Assembly: GCF_024347455.1 (NCBI RefSeq)
Contig: NZ_AP025483.1
Span: 3,038,001 to 3,102,000, forward strand
Reading direction: 5' to 3'
DNA: 64,000 nt
From: Vibrio echinoideorum
GTDB taxonomy: Bacteria; Pseudomonadota; Gammaproteobacteria; Enterobacterales; Vibrionaceae
Shown here in pieces: positions 9,343 through 19,186 of this stretch; the stretch's first letter is position 1, and each line of letters starts with the position of its first letter. The notes below the pieces were generated by a model. That model ran no database searches. It saw only the letters and a list, made by a program, of their open reading frames with translations, and was not told where the DNA came from. The translations under genes were made by a program, and so were the position numbers.

Positions 9343-9506
9343 GCTAATAATTACCTATTTAAAAAATTTACACTTAAGGAATACTCGCGTATTCCCACTG
9401 TCTAAGAGTTACCATCATCACCCCTTCGAGTGTTGGAAAACTCTTGGCATAACGTGATTTTACTCATCGCTAGAGGCCCGCAGTAACGGTAGGTCGCAGG
9501 ATTATA
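9343..9506 (-). promoter_or_regulatory. rplM promoter and structured 5' leader
   Basis: On the minus strand TATAAT (9501-9506) is a good -10 box; the -35 is weak (GTGATT at 17-bp spacing). The roughly 150-nt leader can form a 7-bp hairpin GGAATAC-GCGA-GTATTCC (9378-9395) with a GNRA loop, and a longer-range stem AAGAGTT / AACTCTT (9439-9445 with 9404-9410). E. coli L13 controls rplM-rpsI through its leader, so this is a candidate autoregulatory site. Confidence 0.6.
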
Positions 9507-9588
9507 GAGAAGAGCGAAGAAAAAATCACCTCTTTTTGAACAAAATCACGATTTTTTTAATTCTATTTCTTATTCGAGATAATCAGAG

Positions 9589-10692
9589 CTAAATTAAGTG
9601 CTCTTTTGCCAAATATTCATGGCTCTGCATTTCGATTAAACGCGACTGACAACGTTTAAACTCAAACTCTAGCTGACCATGGGTGTACAAATTTTCTAAC
9701 TCAACGTCTGCTGAGATTATCAATTTCACATTGCGTTCATAGAACTCATCCACTAATGCAATAAAGCGTCTTGCCGCATCATCTGAGGTGGAACCCATTT
9801 GCAAAACATTTGCCAATAGTACCGTGTGATAAACCTTAGACAGTTCTATATAGTCATTCTGGCTACGAGCCGACTGACAAAGCTGAGCAAAGGTTCCATG
9901 CAGTACACCGTCACTCGCTTCTACTACGTCCAATTGACGATGATTAACCTCAATCTGTTTTAACTTCTCTTTATCTTCCCCCACAAGCTGTGCGTAATAT
10001 TTTTCAAGATTGATATTCGCTTGGCTGTCTAATGGGTAGTGGTAGATTTCAGCTTGTTCTAGAGTACGCAGTCGATAATCAATTCCACTATCAACATTGA
10101 GAGTATAACAGTTGTCTTGAATCAGTTTGATAGCAGGTAAGAAACGCGCTCGCTGCAAGCCATTACGATACAAATCTGCAGGTGGGATATTTGAGGTCGC
10201 GACTAAAATAACGTTTCGTGCGAATAGTTCTTGGAATAAAGTCCCTAGGATCATCGCATCTGTAATGTCTGAAACAAAAAATTCATCGAAGCAAATGATA
10301 TCGGCTTCTTCTTTTAGCTTGTCCGCCACTAAAGGTAATGGATCGCTTACATTACCTAATGCTTTCAACTCATCATGGACGCGATACATAAAGCGGTGAA
10401 AGTGTACTCGCATTTTTTTTGTGGTCGGTAAGGCCTCGTAAAACGTATCCATAAGATAAGTTTTACCGCGCCCTACACCACCCCAAAAATAGAGGCCTTT
10501 GGGTGGCTTTGGCGATTCGGCCTTTTTTCCAAGCAACTTTTGAAATCGAGTCAACTGAGGAGTTGGAGTATTCATGTAATCTTGGAATTGATGAAAGAGT
10601 TCATCTAAAGATTTAACGGCTTGCTCTTGTGCTGGATCTCTTTGAAATCCATGTTCTTTTATATCTTGTTCGTATTTTTTAACGGGATTCAT
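9589..10692 (-). CDS. zapE: Cell division ATPase ZapE (AFG1 family)
   Basis: A 367-residue P-loop ATPase. Walker A is GGVGRGKT (71-78) and Walker B ICFDEFFV (about 133-140), followed by the AFG1-like C-terminal lid. In E. coli ZapE binds FtsZ, is needed for growth at high temperature or low oxygen and associates with the Z-ring. It is divergent from zapG, as in many gammaproteobacteria. No signal peptide, so cytoplasmic. Complete. Confidence 0.93.
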   Translation of the reverse strand: MNPVKKYEQDIKEHGFQRDPAQEQAVKSLDELFHQFQDYMNTPTPQLTRFQKLLGKKAESPKPPKGLYFWGGVGRGKTYLMDTFYEALPTTKKMRVHFHRFMYRVHDELKALGNVSDPLPLVADKLKEEADIICFDEFFVSDITDAMILGTLFQELFARNVILVATSNIPPADLYRNGLQRARFLPAIKLIQDNCYTLNVDSGIDYRLRTLEQAEIYHYPLDSQANINLEKYYAQLVGEDKEKLKQIEVNHRQLDVVEASDGVLHGTFAQLCQSARSQNDYIELSKVYHTVLLANVLQMGSTSDDAARRFIALVDEFYERNVKLIISADVELENLYTHGQLEFEFKRCQSRLIEMQSHEYLAKEHLI

Positions 10693-10911
10693 GACGACAT
10701 TTCCACAATGAAATCGATATCAGACAGCGAAGAAAAATGGGCCTAAGCAATTAGAGAATAAATGTCATGCGGCGAATAAAGCAGCACCAAACTGCTAAGT
10801 AGCGCACACGCATTTCTCTTTATACTGCGGCTTTCTCATAGTACCATGGAGCCGTATCACGTGTAACTAAGCAGTAACAAACATGTTAAAAAACAATAAT
10901 AAGGAGCTGTT

Positions 10912-11367
10912 ATGCCTTGGATGTATGCCGTTGCCGGTTTACTAGTCGGAGTTATTCTAGGAGTCGCTATTTCCCGTCTCATGACGCCTGAATACAAAAA
11001 ACAAAAGAACGTACAGAAAGAATTAGATAGCGCAAAGTTTGCCCTTGAGCAACAGCGACAAGAGCTTGCTGACCACTTTGCGAAGTCAGCAGAAATGCTG
11101 GATACCTTAGGTAAGGACTACACAAAACTGTATCAACACATGGAAAAAACGAGCTCAGAACTCATCCCCAACCTACCTGAGCAAGATAATCCATTTGTGA
11201 AAACAGCGGCTGCCCACTCAGATAAACCACAAGAAAAAGCGTCCGTGAAAGAAGCAACACTTGAGGAGCAACCAAAAGATTACGCTAATGGCGCAACCGG
11301 TTTATTTAAAGAGCAGAAGAAAGAAATCATTGATGCTCCGGATGTCGTCACAGCAAAAGCGTCGTAA
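10912..11367 (+). CDS. zapG: Envelope-biogenesis/cell-division membrane protein ZapG (YhcB, DUF1043)
   Basis: A 151-residue protein with one N-terminal transmembrane helix (about 4-22, MYAVAGLLVGVILGVAISRL) and a cytoplasmic coiled coil (about 30-95), then a low-complexity tail rich in E, K and A. This is the DUF1043/YhcB layout. In E. coli YhcB links cell elongation, division and envelope growth. A strong ribosome-binding site, AAGGAG, lies 5 bases upstream of ATG 10912. It sits between zapE and degQ, the E. coli order. Confidence 0.9.
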   Translation: MPWMYAVAGLLVGVILGVAISRLMTPEYKKQKNVQKELDSAKFALEQQRQELADHFAKSAEMLDTLGKDYTKLYQHMEKTSSELIPNLPEQDNPFVKTAAAHSDKPQEKASVKEATLEEQPKDYANGATGLFKEQKKEIIDAPDVVTAKAS

Positions 11368-11383
11368 ACATTTAACACTTCTG

Positions 11384-11412
11384 TGAACTTTACAAAGGTT
11401 TTTGAGTCATAA
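11384..11412 (+). promoter_or_regulatory. Possible sigma-E promoter of degQ
   Basis: TGAACTT (11384-11390), 16 bp, then GTCATAA (11406-11412), close to the sigma-E pattern (GGAACTT with a TCNAA-type -10). Periplasmic serine proteases of the DegP/DegQ group are common sigma-E targets. Inference from sequence only. Confidence 0.45.
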
Positions 11413-11434
11413 CTTTCACTCAGGTCATTTGAAA

Positions 11435-11463
11435 CCTCTCATATATATAACAAATATGAGAGG
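11435..11463 (+). repeat. Perfect 10-bp inverted repeat in the degQ leader
   Basis: CCTCTCATAT (11435-11444) and ATATGAGAGG (11454-11463) around a 9-nt loop, ending about 27 bases before the degQ start. It could fold in the mRNA or be an operator; it has no T-run, so it is not a normal terminator. Confidence 0.75.
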
Positions 11464-11490
11464 GGCAAGACCTTAACTAGAGAGGAGTTT

Positions 11491-12849
11491 ATGATGAAAA
11501 AACCTTTGCTTGCTTTATCGGTACTGACTTTAAGCTTAAGTTCAATCATCACGCCAATTCAAGCGACAGCCGCACTGCCACTGAGTGTGGGTAATGAGCA
11601 ATTACCTAGCCTAGCTCCTATGCTTGAACACGTTACCCCCGCTGTGGTTAGTATTGCCGTAGAAGGCAAACAGGTACAACGTCAGCAAATCCCTGAACAA
11701 TTCCAATTCTTTTTTGGCCCAGAGCAAACACGAGAGCGCCCATTCCGAGGTTTAGGTTCTGGTGTCATCATCGACGCCAAGAAAGGTCATATCGTAACTA
11801 ATTACCATGTCATTAATGGTGCTGACGATATCAAAGTAAAACTTCATGATGGTCGAGAATACGATGCTGAACTCATCGGTGGCGACCAAATGTCTGATAT
11901 CGCACTGCTCAAATTAGAAAAAGCCAAAAATTTAACCCAAATAAAACTCGCAGACTCAGACCAATTACGAGTTGGTGACTTTAGTGTGGCTATCGGCAAC
12001 CCATTTGGACTCGGTCAAACAGTGACATCCGGTATCGTTTCGGCATTGGGTCGTAGCGGCCTAAACCTAGAAAATTTTGAAAACTTCATTCAAACCGATG
12101 CAGCCATAAATAGTGGCAACTCTGGCGGTGCGTTAGTAAACCTTAACGGCGAGTTAATTGGTATTAACACCGCGATCCTTGGCCCTAACGGAGGTAATGT
12201 CGGTATCGGCTTTGCAATCCCATCCAATATGATGAAAAACCTGACAGAACAAATTCTCGATTTCGGCGAAGTTAAACGTGGCATGCTGGGTGTTCAAGGT
12301 GGAGAAGTGACCTCTGAATTAGCAGAAGCGCTCGGTTATGAATCAAGTAAAGGTGCTTTTGTCAGCCAAATTGTACCGGACAGCGCAGCAGACAAAGCTG
12401 GCCTGAAAGCGGGTGATGTTATTACCTCTATTAATGGCAAAAGTATTGATACCTTTAGTGAGCTCAGAGCAAAAGTGGCCACTTTGGGAGCAGGGAAACA
12501 AATTGAGCTTGGTGTCGTTCGTGACGGAAAAGACAAAACCTTTGATGTCACACTAGGTGAATCAACCAATAGTAAGACACAAGCGGAAAAACTCCATGAA
12601 GGATTAGCCGGAGCTGAGTTAACCAACACAACTGAAAGTGATGTTGCAACAGGCGTCAAAGTATCGAGTGTCGCTCAAGGCTCACCAGCTGAAGCTTACC
12701 AGCTTCTCCAAGATGACATCATCATCGGAGTAAACCGCCAAGCAGTTAAAAACCTGGCACAGTTTAGAGATATCTTAGAGAAACAACCTGGTGTTTTGGC
12801 ATTGAATATTCAACGAGGTGATAGAACTATCTACCTTGTCATTCGTTAA
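11491..12849 (+). CDS. degQ: Periplasmic serine endoprotease DegQ (DegP/HtrA family)
   Basis: A 452-residue HtrA protease. A signal peptide (about 1-27) ends near IQATAA. The trypsin-like domain has the catalytic triad His106 (TNYHVING), Asp136 (SDIALL) and Ser211 (GNSGG); two PDZ domains follow (about 265-355 and 370-450). It degrades misfolded periplasmic proteins and can act as a chaperone. The tandem with degS is the E. coli degQ-degS arrangement; DegP is the alternative name since vibrios often have one such protein. The ribosome-binding site GAGGAG precedes ATG 11491; ATG 11494 is also possible. Confidence 0.93.
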   Translation: MMKKPLLALSVLTLSLSSIITPIQATAALPLSVGNEQLPSLAPMLEHVTPAVVSIAVEGKQVQRQQIPEQFQFFFGPEQTRERPFRGLGSGVIIDAKKGHIVTNYHVINGADDIKVKLHDGREYDAELIGGDQMSDIALLKLEKAKNLTQIKLADSDQLRVGDFSVAIGNPFGLGQTVTSGIVSALGRSGLNLENFENFIQTDAAINSGNSGGALVNLNGELIGINTAILGPNGGNVGIGFAIPSNMMKNLTEQILDFGEVKRGMLGVQGGEVTSELAEALGYESSKGAFVSQIVPDSAADKAGLKAGDVITSINGKSIDTFSELRAKVATLGAGKQIELGVVRDGKDKTFDVTLGESTNSKTQAEKLHEGLAGAELTNTTESDVATGVKVSSVAQGSPAEAYQLLQDDIIIGVNRQAVKNLAQFRDILEKQPGVLALNIQRGDRTIYLVIR

Positions 12850-12868
12850 CAATTTGTCAGTATAACCA

Positions 12869-12916
12869 GAGGGAGACTGAATAAGTTTGCTTGAAACTTA
12901 CTCAGTCTCCCTTTTC
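12869..12916 (+). terminator. Intrinsic terminator after degQ
   Basis: A long stem, AGGGAGACTGA pairing with TCAGTCTCCCT, extended by AAGTTT/AAACTT, followed by TTTTCTTT. It makes degS at least partly independent of degQ. Confidence 0.85.
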
Positions 12917-13003
12917 TTTAGATGAATCAAAATGCTATGCTTCACTAGTAATCAAGTCATCCATCCTCGGAGGCTTCACACCTTACTTGTTGAAGAGGGA
13001 AAC

Positions 13004-14068
13004 ATGCTGTCCTTTCTATTTCGTTCTATTTCCCTTGGACTTGTTTCAGCGGCGCTTATTCTTCTCGCATTTCCGAGCTTAAGATCAGGCATTGTTTCAG
13101 ACGTCACTATCCCTAAAGTGGATAATATCGCCTCTCTTCAGATTTCATTTAACCAAGCGGTACGCCGAGCGGCACCTGCTGTGGTAAATATTTATAGCCG
13201 TAAATACGCAGAAAGCGATCGCAACAAGCTGCTGACTCAAGGCTTGGGGTCCGGAGTCATTGTCAGCGAAAAAGGCTACATCATTACCAACTTCCACGTT
13301 GTTGCTCAAGCTGACCAAATCGTCGTGGCACTTCAAGACGGACGAGTAGCCGCAGCGCAGCTTGTCGGTTCAGACAAGCGCACCGATATCGCGATACTCA
13401 GAGTCAGCGGTGACAACTTACCTGTGATTCCACTGAACCAAGATTACAAAGCAAACGTAGGTGACGTAGTATTGGCTATCGGTAACCCATACAATCTAGG
13501 CCAAACGACGACCTTTGGTATTATTTCGGCAACCGGTCGCTCTTCAATCAGTGCCGATGGTCACCAAGCCTTTATCCAGACAGACGCGGCAATCAATGAA
13601 GGTAACTCTGGTGGTGCACTCGTCAACTCACAAGGCGAACTGGTCGGCATTAATACGGCTTCTTTCCAACAAGCAACCGATATGGAAACCTACGGTATTT
13701 CGTTTGCTATCCCCTACCCACTTGCTAATAAAATCATGGAGAAGATCATCGCAGATGGTCGTGTGATTCGTGGATATATTGGTATTGACGGGCAAGATAT
13801 CAATTCAGTAACGTCGCGCTTGCTTGGAAACAAGAACATTGGCGGCATTGTCGTACTGGGTATTGATCCTAACGGCCCTGCTGCAGATGCAGGCTTTGAA
13901 GCACAAGACATCATTGTCAGCATCAACAACACCCAAATTAACGGTCGACAAAGCGTGATGGACATCGTGACTGATTTGCGACCAGGCACTGTCATTGATG
14001 TTGGCATATTGCGCCAAGGAGAGAGTAAAACTCTTGAGGTTACTATTGCTGAAGATACTCGCCTGTAA
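13004..14068 (+). CDS. degS: Membrane-anchored site-1 protease DegS
   Basis: A 354-residue HtrA protease with an uncleaved N-terminal membrane anchor (about 5-25) and a periplasmic body. The triad is His98 (TNFHVV), Asp128 (TDIAIL) and Ser202 (GNSGG); a single PDZ domain follows (about 250-345). DegS senses unfolded outer-membrane protein C-termini through its PDZ domain and makes the first cut in RseA, releasing sigma-E. I chose ATG 13004, which has GAGGGA just upstream and gives the family N-terminus; the open frame continues upstream to 12932 but that part overlaps the terminator region. Confidence 0.94.
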   Translation: MLSFLFRSISLGLVSAALILLAFPSLRSGIVSDVTIPKVDNIASLQISFNQAVRRAAPAVVNIYSRKYAESDRNKLLTQGLGSGVIVSEKGYIITNFHVVAQADQIVVALQDGRVAAAQLVGSDKRTDIAILRVSGDNLPVIPLNQDYKANVGDVVLAIGNPYNLGQTTTFGIISATGRSSISADGHQAFIQTDAAINEGNSGGALVNSQGELVGINTASFQQATDMETYGISFAIPYPLANKIMEKIIADGRVIRGYIGIDGQDINSVTSRLLGNKNIGGIVVLGIDPNGPAADAGFEAQDIIVSINNTQINGRQSVMDIVTDLRPGTVIDVGILRQGESKTLEVTIAEDTRL

Positions 14069-14133
14069 TTATATATTTATCTATAGTCCCATATAACGCG
14101 GTGACTTGAACTCAAACTGTAAAATGCAAATAC

Positions 14134-14165
14134 AAAAAACCCAGCTCTCAGGCTGGGTTTTCTTT
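14134..14165. terminator. Bidirectional terminator between degS and parC
   Basis: AAAACCCAGC and GCTGGGTTTT arms around TCTCAG, with A and T runs on the two sides. The genes converge here. Confidence 0.9.
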
Positions 14166-14198
14166 TATCCGATCATGGCATCAAACTAACATAGTCGC

Positions 14199-16457
14199 CT
14201 ATGATTCACTTGGCTCATCGATATCAATGCGAGTAACTCGCTGCAACCCTCTAGGCAGTAAACCACCACGACGACCACGTTCACCACGGAAGTTTTCAAG
14301 ATCCGCAGGTTTCAAGCCAAGCTTGCGTTTACCCGCGTAGATAGTCAGCGTTGCATTCTCAGGGATAGCCATTAGATGCGAGACAAACTCTTCACGCTCT
14401 TTTGCTTTCGCAGAAGGGATATTAATGATCTTGTTACCCTTACCTTTGCTCAATTGAGGTAGGTCTTTAATCGGGAACAACAACATACGACCTTGATTAG
14501 TAATCGCCAGAATCTGGTTAGTGTCCAAGTCAGCAATCGGGCTTGGTAACATCACTTCAGAAGCTTGCGGCAAGTTAACTAACGCTTTACCGCTCTTATT
14601 CTTAGACAATAAATCACTGCCCTTACAAACAAAGCCATAACCCGCATCAGAACCGACTAACCATAACTGTTCATTCTCTCCCATCACTACTTGGCGAATA
14701 GACGTACCAGGGCTGACGTTCAAGCGACCTGTAATTGGCTCACCTTGGCTTCGCGCCGATGGCAGTGAGTGAGATTCAAGGGAGTAGCTTCGGCCATCAC
14801 TGCCGAGGAACACCGCTTGTTGGTTACTCTTACCCTTAGTGCTTGCTAAGAATTTATCACCTGATTTGTAGTTCAAGCCTTCAGCGTCAACTTCATGCCC
14901 TTTAGCATGACGAATCCAACCTTTCTCAGAAAGCACAACCGTAATTGGTTCGCTTGGAACTAAGTCACGTTCTGTTAGCGCTTTTGCTTCAGCACGTTCA
15001 ATCAACGGTGAGCGGCGATCATCGCCATATTTATCTGCATCTGCTTGGATTTCTTTTTTGATCAGCGTATTCAAGCGACGCTCTGAACCTAGTAGTTTTT
15101 CAAGCTTTTCACGTTCAGCTTCAAGCTCTTCTTGCTCAGCTCGAATTTTAAATTCTTCTAACTTAGCTAAGTTACGAAGTTTAATATCGAGAATCGCATT
15201 GGCTTGAATTTCAGAAATGTTGAAACGGTTCATCAAAACAGGACATGGTTCATCTTCTGTTCTAATGATTTCAATCACTTCATCAATATTTAGATAAGCG
15301 GCAAGTAAGCCTTCTAAGATGTGCAAACGTGCCAGTACTTTATCTAAACGGTATTGCAAACGACGGCGAACGGTCGAACGACGAAACTCAATCCACTCTT
15401 TCAGGATTTGAACCAGACCTTTAACTTGAGGACGGTTATCTAAACCAATCATGTTCAAGTTAACGCGGAAGTTTTTCTCAAGATCCGTCGAAGCAAACAG
15501 GTGACTCATCAGTTGGTCACAGTCGATACGGTTTGAACGAGGAACTACGACGATACGTGTTGGATTCTCGTGATCTGATTCATCACGCAGATCGTCCACC
15601 ATAGGGAGCTTCTTAGCTCGCATCTGGTTCGCAATTTGCTCAAGTAACTTCGCACCTGACACTTGATGAGGTAAAGACGTGATAACAATATCAGAGCCTT
15701 CCTTGTGCCATACCGCGCGCATCTTGATGCTGCCACGGCCTGTACGGTAGATCTTTTCGATGTCCGACTTCGGCGAAATAATTTCAGCTTCTGTCGGGTA
15801 ATCTGGGCCTTGAATGAAACCCATCACATCTGGAAGTTCAGCTTTAGGCGTATCAATCAAATGAATCGCTGCATTCGCGACTTCACGCACGTTGTGTGGC
15901 GGAATATCGGTCGCCATACCTACCGCGATACCGGTAATACCGTTCAGCAAGATGTGAGGCAGGCGAGCTGGCAACATTTGAGGCTCTTTCATCGTGCCAT
16001 CAAAGTTTGGCTGCCAATCAACGGTACCCTGACCTAATTCACCAAGTAACACTTCAGCAAATTTCGACAGCTTTGCTTCGGTATAACGCATCGCAGCGAA
16101 TGATTTCGGGTCATCCGGAGCACCCCAGTTACCTTGACCATCAACCAACGGGTAACGGTAAGAGAATGGTTGCGCCATCAGTACCATCGCTTCGTAACAA
16201 GCAGAATCACCGTGTGGGTGATACTTACCTAACACGTCACCAACCGTACGAGCTGATTTTTTATATTTCGATGCAGCTGATAAGCCGAGTTCCGACATCG
16301 CGTAGATAATACGACGTTGAACGGGCTTCAAACCGTCACCAATATAAGGCAATGCACGATCCATGATCACGTACATTGAATAATTTAAGTAGGCGTCTTC
16401 GGTGAACTTGCGCATCGGCAATTGTTCAACACCATCATATGTAATTTCGTTAGACAT
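14199..16457 (-). CDS. parC: DNA topoisomerase IV subunit A
   Basis: A 752-residue type IIA topoisomerase subunit. The catalytic tyrosine is Tyr125 in [10 protein letters not shown]. The winged-helix region includes [15 protein letters not shown], and the C-terminal domain is a beta-pinwheel (about 500-740). With ParE it unlinks replicated chromosomes. The quinolone-resistance positions that correspond to E. coli Ser80 and Glu84 are Ser85 and Glu89, the wild-type residues. Starts 3 bp after parE, so the two subunits are co-expressed. Confidence 0.98.
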   Translation of the reverse strand: MSNEITYDGVEQLPMRKFTEDAYLNYSMYVIMDRALPYIGDGLKPVQRRIIYAMSELGLSAASKYKKSARTVGDVLGKYHPHGDSACYEAMVLMAQPFSYRYPLVDGQGNWGAPDDPKSFAAMRYTEAKLSKFAEVLLGELGQGTVDWQPNFDGTMKEPQMLPARLPHILLNGITGIAVGMATDIPPHNVREVANAAIHLIDTPKAELPDVMGFIQGPDYPTEAEIISPKSDIEKIYRTGRGSIKMRAVWHKEGSDIVITSLPHQVSGAKLLEQIANQMRAKKLPMVDDLRDESDHENPTRIVVVPRSNRIDCDQLMSHLFASTDLEKNFRVNLNMIGLDNRPQVKGLVQILKEWIEFRRSTVRRRLQYRLDKVLARLHILEGLLAAYLNIDEVIEIIRTEDEPCPVLMNRFNISEIQANAILDIKLRNLAKLEEFKIRAEQEELEAEREKLEKLLGSERRLNTLIKKEIQADADKYGDDRRSPLIERAEAKALTERDLVPSEPITVVLSEKGWIRHAKGHEVDAEGLNYKSGDKFLASTKGKSNQQAVFLGSDGRSYSLESHSLPSARSQGEPITGRLNVSPGTSIRQVVMGENEQLWLVGSDAGYGFVCKGSDLLSKNKSGKALVNLPQASEVMLPSPIADLDTNQILAITNQGRMLLFPIKDLPQLSKGKGNKIINIPSAKAKEREEFVSHLMAIPENATLTIYAGKRKLGLKPADLENFRGERGRRGGLLPRGLQRVTRIDIDEPSES

Positions 16458-16460
16458 CCA

Positions 16461-18341
16461 TTATACCTCGGCCATATCACCGTTAGTCTGTAGCCATGCA
16501 CGGCGATCATCTGCACGTTTCTTACCAAGCAGCATGTCCATCATCTCGTTGGTCGCGTCGTTGTCATCAATAGTCAGCTGAACAAGGCGACGAGTATTTG
16601 GATCCATAGTGGTTTCACGCAACTGAAGCGGGTTCATTTCACCCAGGCCTTTGAATCGTTGCACGTTAATCTTGGCTTTCTTCTGAGATAGTCGCTCAAG
16701 TACCCCATCTTTCTCTGAATCATCGAGTGCATAGAACACTTCTTTACCGCAATCGATTCGGTACAGAGGAGGCATTGCCACATAGATATGGCCCGCTTCA
16801 ACCAATGCATGGAAATGGCGAGTAAACAATGCACACAATAGTGTCGCGATATGAAGACCATCCGAGTCCGCATCGGCAAGGATACAGATTTTACCGTAAC
16901 GCAAACCCGATAAATCATCATTGTCAGGGTCTATACCCAGAGCAACCGAGATATCGTGAACTTCTTGTGAAGCTAACACTTGGTCAGCCGAAACTTCCCA
17001 TGTATTGAGGATTTTACCGCGCAGTGGCATTACCGCTTGAAATTCACGGTCACGAGCCTGCTTAGCAGAACCGCCCGCAGAGTCCCCTTCCACGAAGAAG
17101 ATTTCGGTACGGCTTAAATCTTGAACTGAACAGTCGGTTAATTTACCCGGCAGTGCTGGACCAGAAGCAATTTTCTTACGTACGACTTTTTTACTCGCAC
17201 GCATACGACGGTGCGCGTTAGCAATGCACGCTTCTGCAAGTAATTCTGCGAGCTGAGGCTTTTCATTCAACCAAAGACTAAACGCATCTTTCACTACACC
17301 AGAAACAAACGCAGCAGTTTGGCGAGAAGATAAGCGCTCTTTAGTTTGACCCGCGAATTGAGGGTCTTGCATCTTCACAGAGAGTACGTATGAACAACGA
17401 TCGAAGATGTCATCACCCGTTAGCTTAACGCCACGTGGTAGTAGATTACGGAATTCACAGAACTCACGCATTGCATCAAGCAAACCTTGGCGCAGGCCAT
17501 TTACGTGAGTACCGCCTTGCTTAGTTGGTACTAAGTTCACGTAACTCTCGGTGATCATATCACCGCCTTCTGGTTGCCAGATAATCGCCCAGTTCGCCAT
17601 TTCTGTTTCAGCAACGAATTCGCCAACGTAAGGTTCTTCAGGCAATAAGGTGTAACCCTTCACACCTTCAGCAAGGTAGTCCTTTAGGCCGTCTTCGTAA
17701 TACCACTTATGTTCTTCACCGCCAACTTTATCGACAAAGGTAATTTCTAAACCCGGGCAAAGTACAGCTTTCGCGCGCAGGTTATTGATAAGACGTAAAA
17801 CTGAAAACTTAGAGCTATCGAAGTATTTTGGATCGGGCCAGAAATGCACCGTAGTACCGGTATTACGGTGACCACAAGTACCCGTCACTGTCAGATCAGT
17901 CACTGCATGACCGCCCTCAAGGGCTATCTCATGAACTTGACCATCACGACGAACTGTTACTTCAACACGTTTTGAAAGTGCGTTTACGACCGAGATACCT
18001 ACACCGTGTAAGCCACCTGAAAACTTGTAGTTATTGTTTGAGAATTTACCGCCAGAGTGGAGCTTAGTTAAAATCAGCTCAACACCTGAGATCCCTTTTT
18101 CAGGGTGGATATCAACCGGCATACCACGGCCGTCATCAGTAACTTCTAACGATTGATCAGCATGAAGCACGACTTTAATTTTCTTAGCGTGTCCCGCTAG
18201 TGCTTCATCGACCGAGTTATCAATGACTTCTTGGGCAAGGTGGTTAGGTCTTTCAGTCTCGGTGTACATTCCCGGGCGGTGTCGCACGGGATCGAGACCT
18301 TCAAGTACCTCGAGGTCTTTTGCATTATATTGTTCAGTCAT
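16461..18341 (-). CDS. parE: DNA topoisomerase IV subunit B
   Basis: A 626-residue GHKL ATPase subunit. The ATP site has EVIDNSVDEALAG and DDGRGMPVDIH near the N-terminus; the TOPRIM domain has FVEGDSAGGSAKQARDREFQ and DADSDG, the Mg-binding residues. Start placed at ATG 18341 (MTEQYNAKDLEVLEGLDPV), which aligns with E. coli ParE; an in-frame TTG six codons upstream is less likely. It follows the yqiA-cpdA-yqiB-nudF series with a 240-bp gap, so it may have its own promoter. Confidence 0.98.
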   Translation of the reverse strand: MTEQYNAKDLEVLEGLDPVRHRPGMYTETERPNHLAQEVIDNSVDEALAGHAKKIKVVLHADQSLEVTDDGRGMPVDIHPEKGISGVELILTKLHSGGKFSNNNYKFSGGLHGVGISVVNALSKRVEVTVRRDGQVHEIALEGGHAVTDLTVTGTCGHRNTGTTVHFWPDPKYFDSSKFSVLRLINNLRAKAVLCPGLEITFVDKVGGEEHKWYYEDGLKDYLAEGVKGYTLLPEEPYVGEFVAETEMANWAIIWQPEGGDMITESYVNLVPTKQGGTHVNGLRQGLLDAMREFCEFRNLLPRGVKLTGDDIFDRCSYVLSVKMQDPQFAGQTKERLSSRQTAAFVSGVVKDAFSLWLNEKPQLAELLAEACIANAHRRMRASKKVVRKKIASGPALPGKLTDCSVQDLSRTEIFFVEGDSAGGSAKQARDREFQAVMPLRGKILNTWEVSADQVLASQEVHDISVALGIDPDNDDLSGLRYGKICILADADSDGLHIATLLCALFTRHFHALVEAGHIYVAMPPLYRIDCGKEVFYALDDSEKDGVLERLSQKKAKINVQRFKGLGEMNPLQLRETTMDPNTRRLVQLTIDDNDATNEMMDMLLGKKRADDRRAWLQTNGDMAEV

Positions 18342-18580
18342 AATACGGAGTTTACTCAAAAAGTTTGCGTCAGTTCGCGGGCTCTAGTTTCACTAAAGCA
18401 GAATTAATACTATGAACCGTCATAGTAGAGCGAATGAGCGAAGTATTGGGGAATATAGTCTGGAAGCTGAGTAATGATGTCAAGCTAGTTCAAAAACTAA
18501 GACATCAAACTATGATATTTCACCATTGATAGATGAAATAACAGGCAAACAAGAGAAAATCACTCGGTTGGTGAAACAGA

Positions 18581-19186
18581 TTAAAGATTTAGAAAGGTGA
18601 TGATTTGTTGTGGGTAGCGCTCAAAATCCACAAAGCTATGATCACCGCCCTCTTCTACTGTTTGTGTTGCACCTTGGTACTTATCTACCGCTTGTCGGTA
18701 ATCCAGAACTTCGTCTTCCGTTTGCTGAAGTAACCAGAAGTCACTCGGCTTAGCGAGAGCCGGTACATCTAATGCCTTCAGTTCATCGATATGTTTTGTT
18801 TCCAGCACATATCGCTCATCTGTATATGGGTTTACTTGTTCACCGAGATAGTCGGCAAGAAGTTCATACGGCTTCACTGCAGGATTTACAACCACCGTTT
18901 TAAAACCATAGTGACTATTCAACCACGTAGAAAGATAGCCACCCAATGAACTACCGACTAACGCTATCTGGTATTGCTCTTTATATTGCTCCACCAGCTG
19001 CTGCAAATGAAGTGCAGCTTGCTGAGGAAAACTCGGCAGTTGAGGCGTAATCACCTTAATATCTGCTCGATGCTCAGCGCAATAGTCTGCCATCACCATC
19101 GCTTTGTGGGAGCGTGATGAACTGTTAAAACCGTGAATGTAGAGAAGCAGTGATGGCTTAGCGGTTTGCTGATTAAAATCCGTCAT
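18581..19186 (-). CDS. yqiA: YqiA family alpha/beta-fold esterase
   Basis: A 201-residue UPF0227 alpha/beta hydrolase. The nucleophile elbow is GSSLGG (Ser in the middle), the oxyanion region is LLYIHGFNSSSRSHK, and the catalytic His lies in GGDHSFVDFERY near the end. E. coli YqiA hydrolyses short acyl esters; its physiological substrate is unknown. The ATG overlaps the cpdA stop (TAATG) and AGGAGG lies just upstream, so it is translationally coupled to cpdA. Confidence 0.9.
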   Translation of the reverse strand: MTDFNQQTAKPSLLLYIHGFNSSSRSHKAMVMADYCAEHRADIKVITPQLPSFPQQAALHLQQLVEQYKEQYQIALVGSSLGGYLSTWLNSHYGFKTVVVNPAVKPYELLADYLGEQVNPYTDERYVLETKHIDELKALDVPALAKPSDFWLLQQTEDEVLDYRQAVDKYQGATQTVEEGGDHSFVDFERYPQQIITFLNL

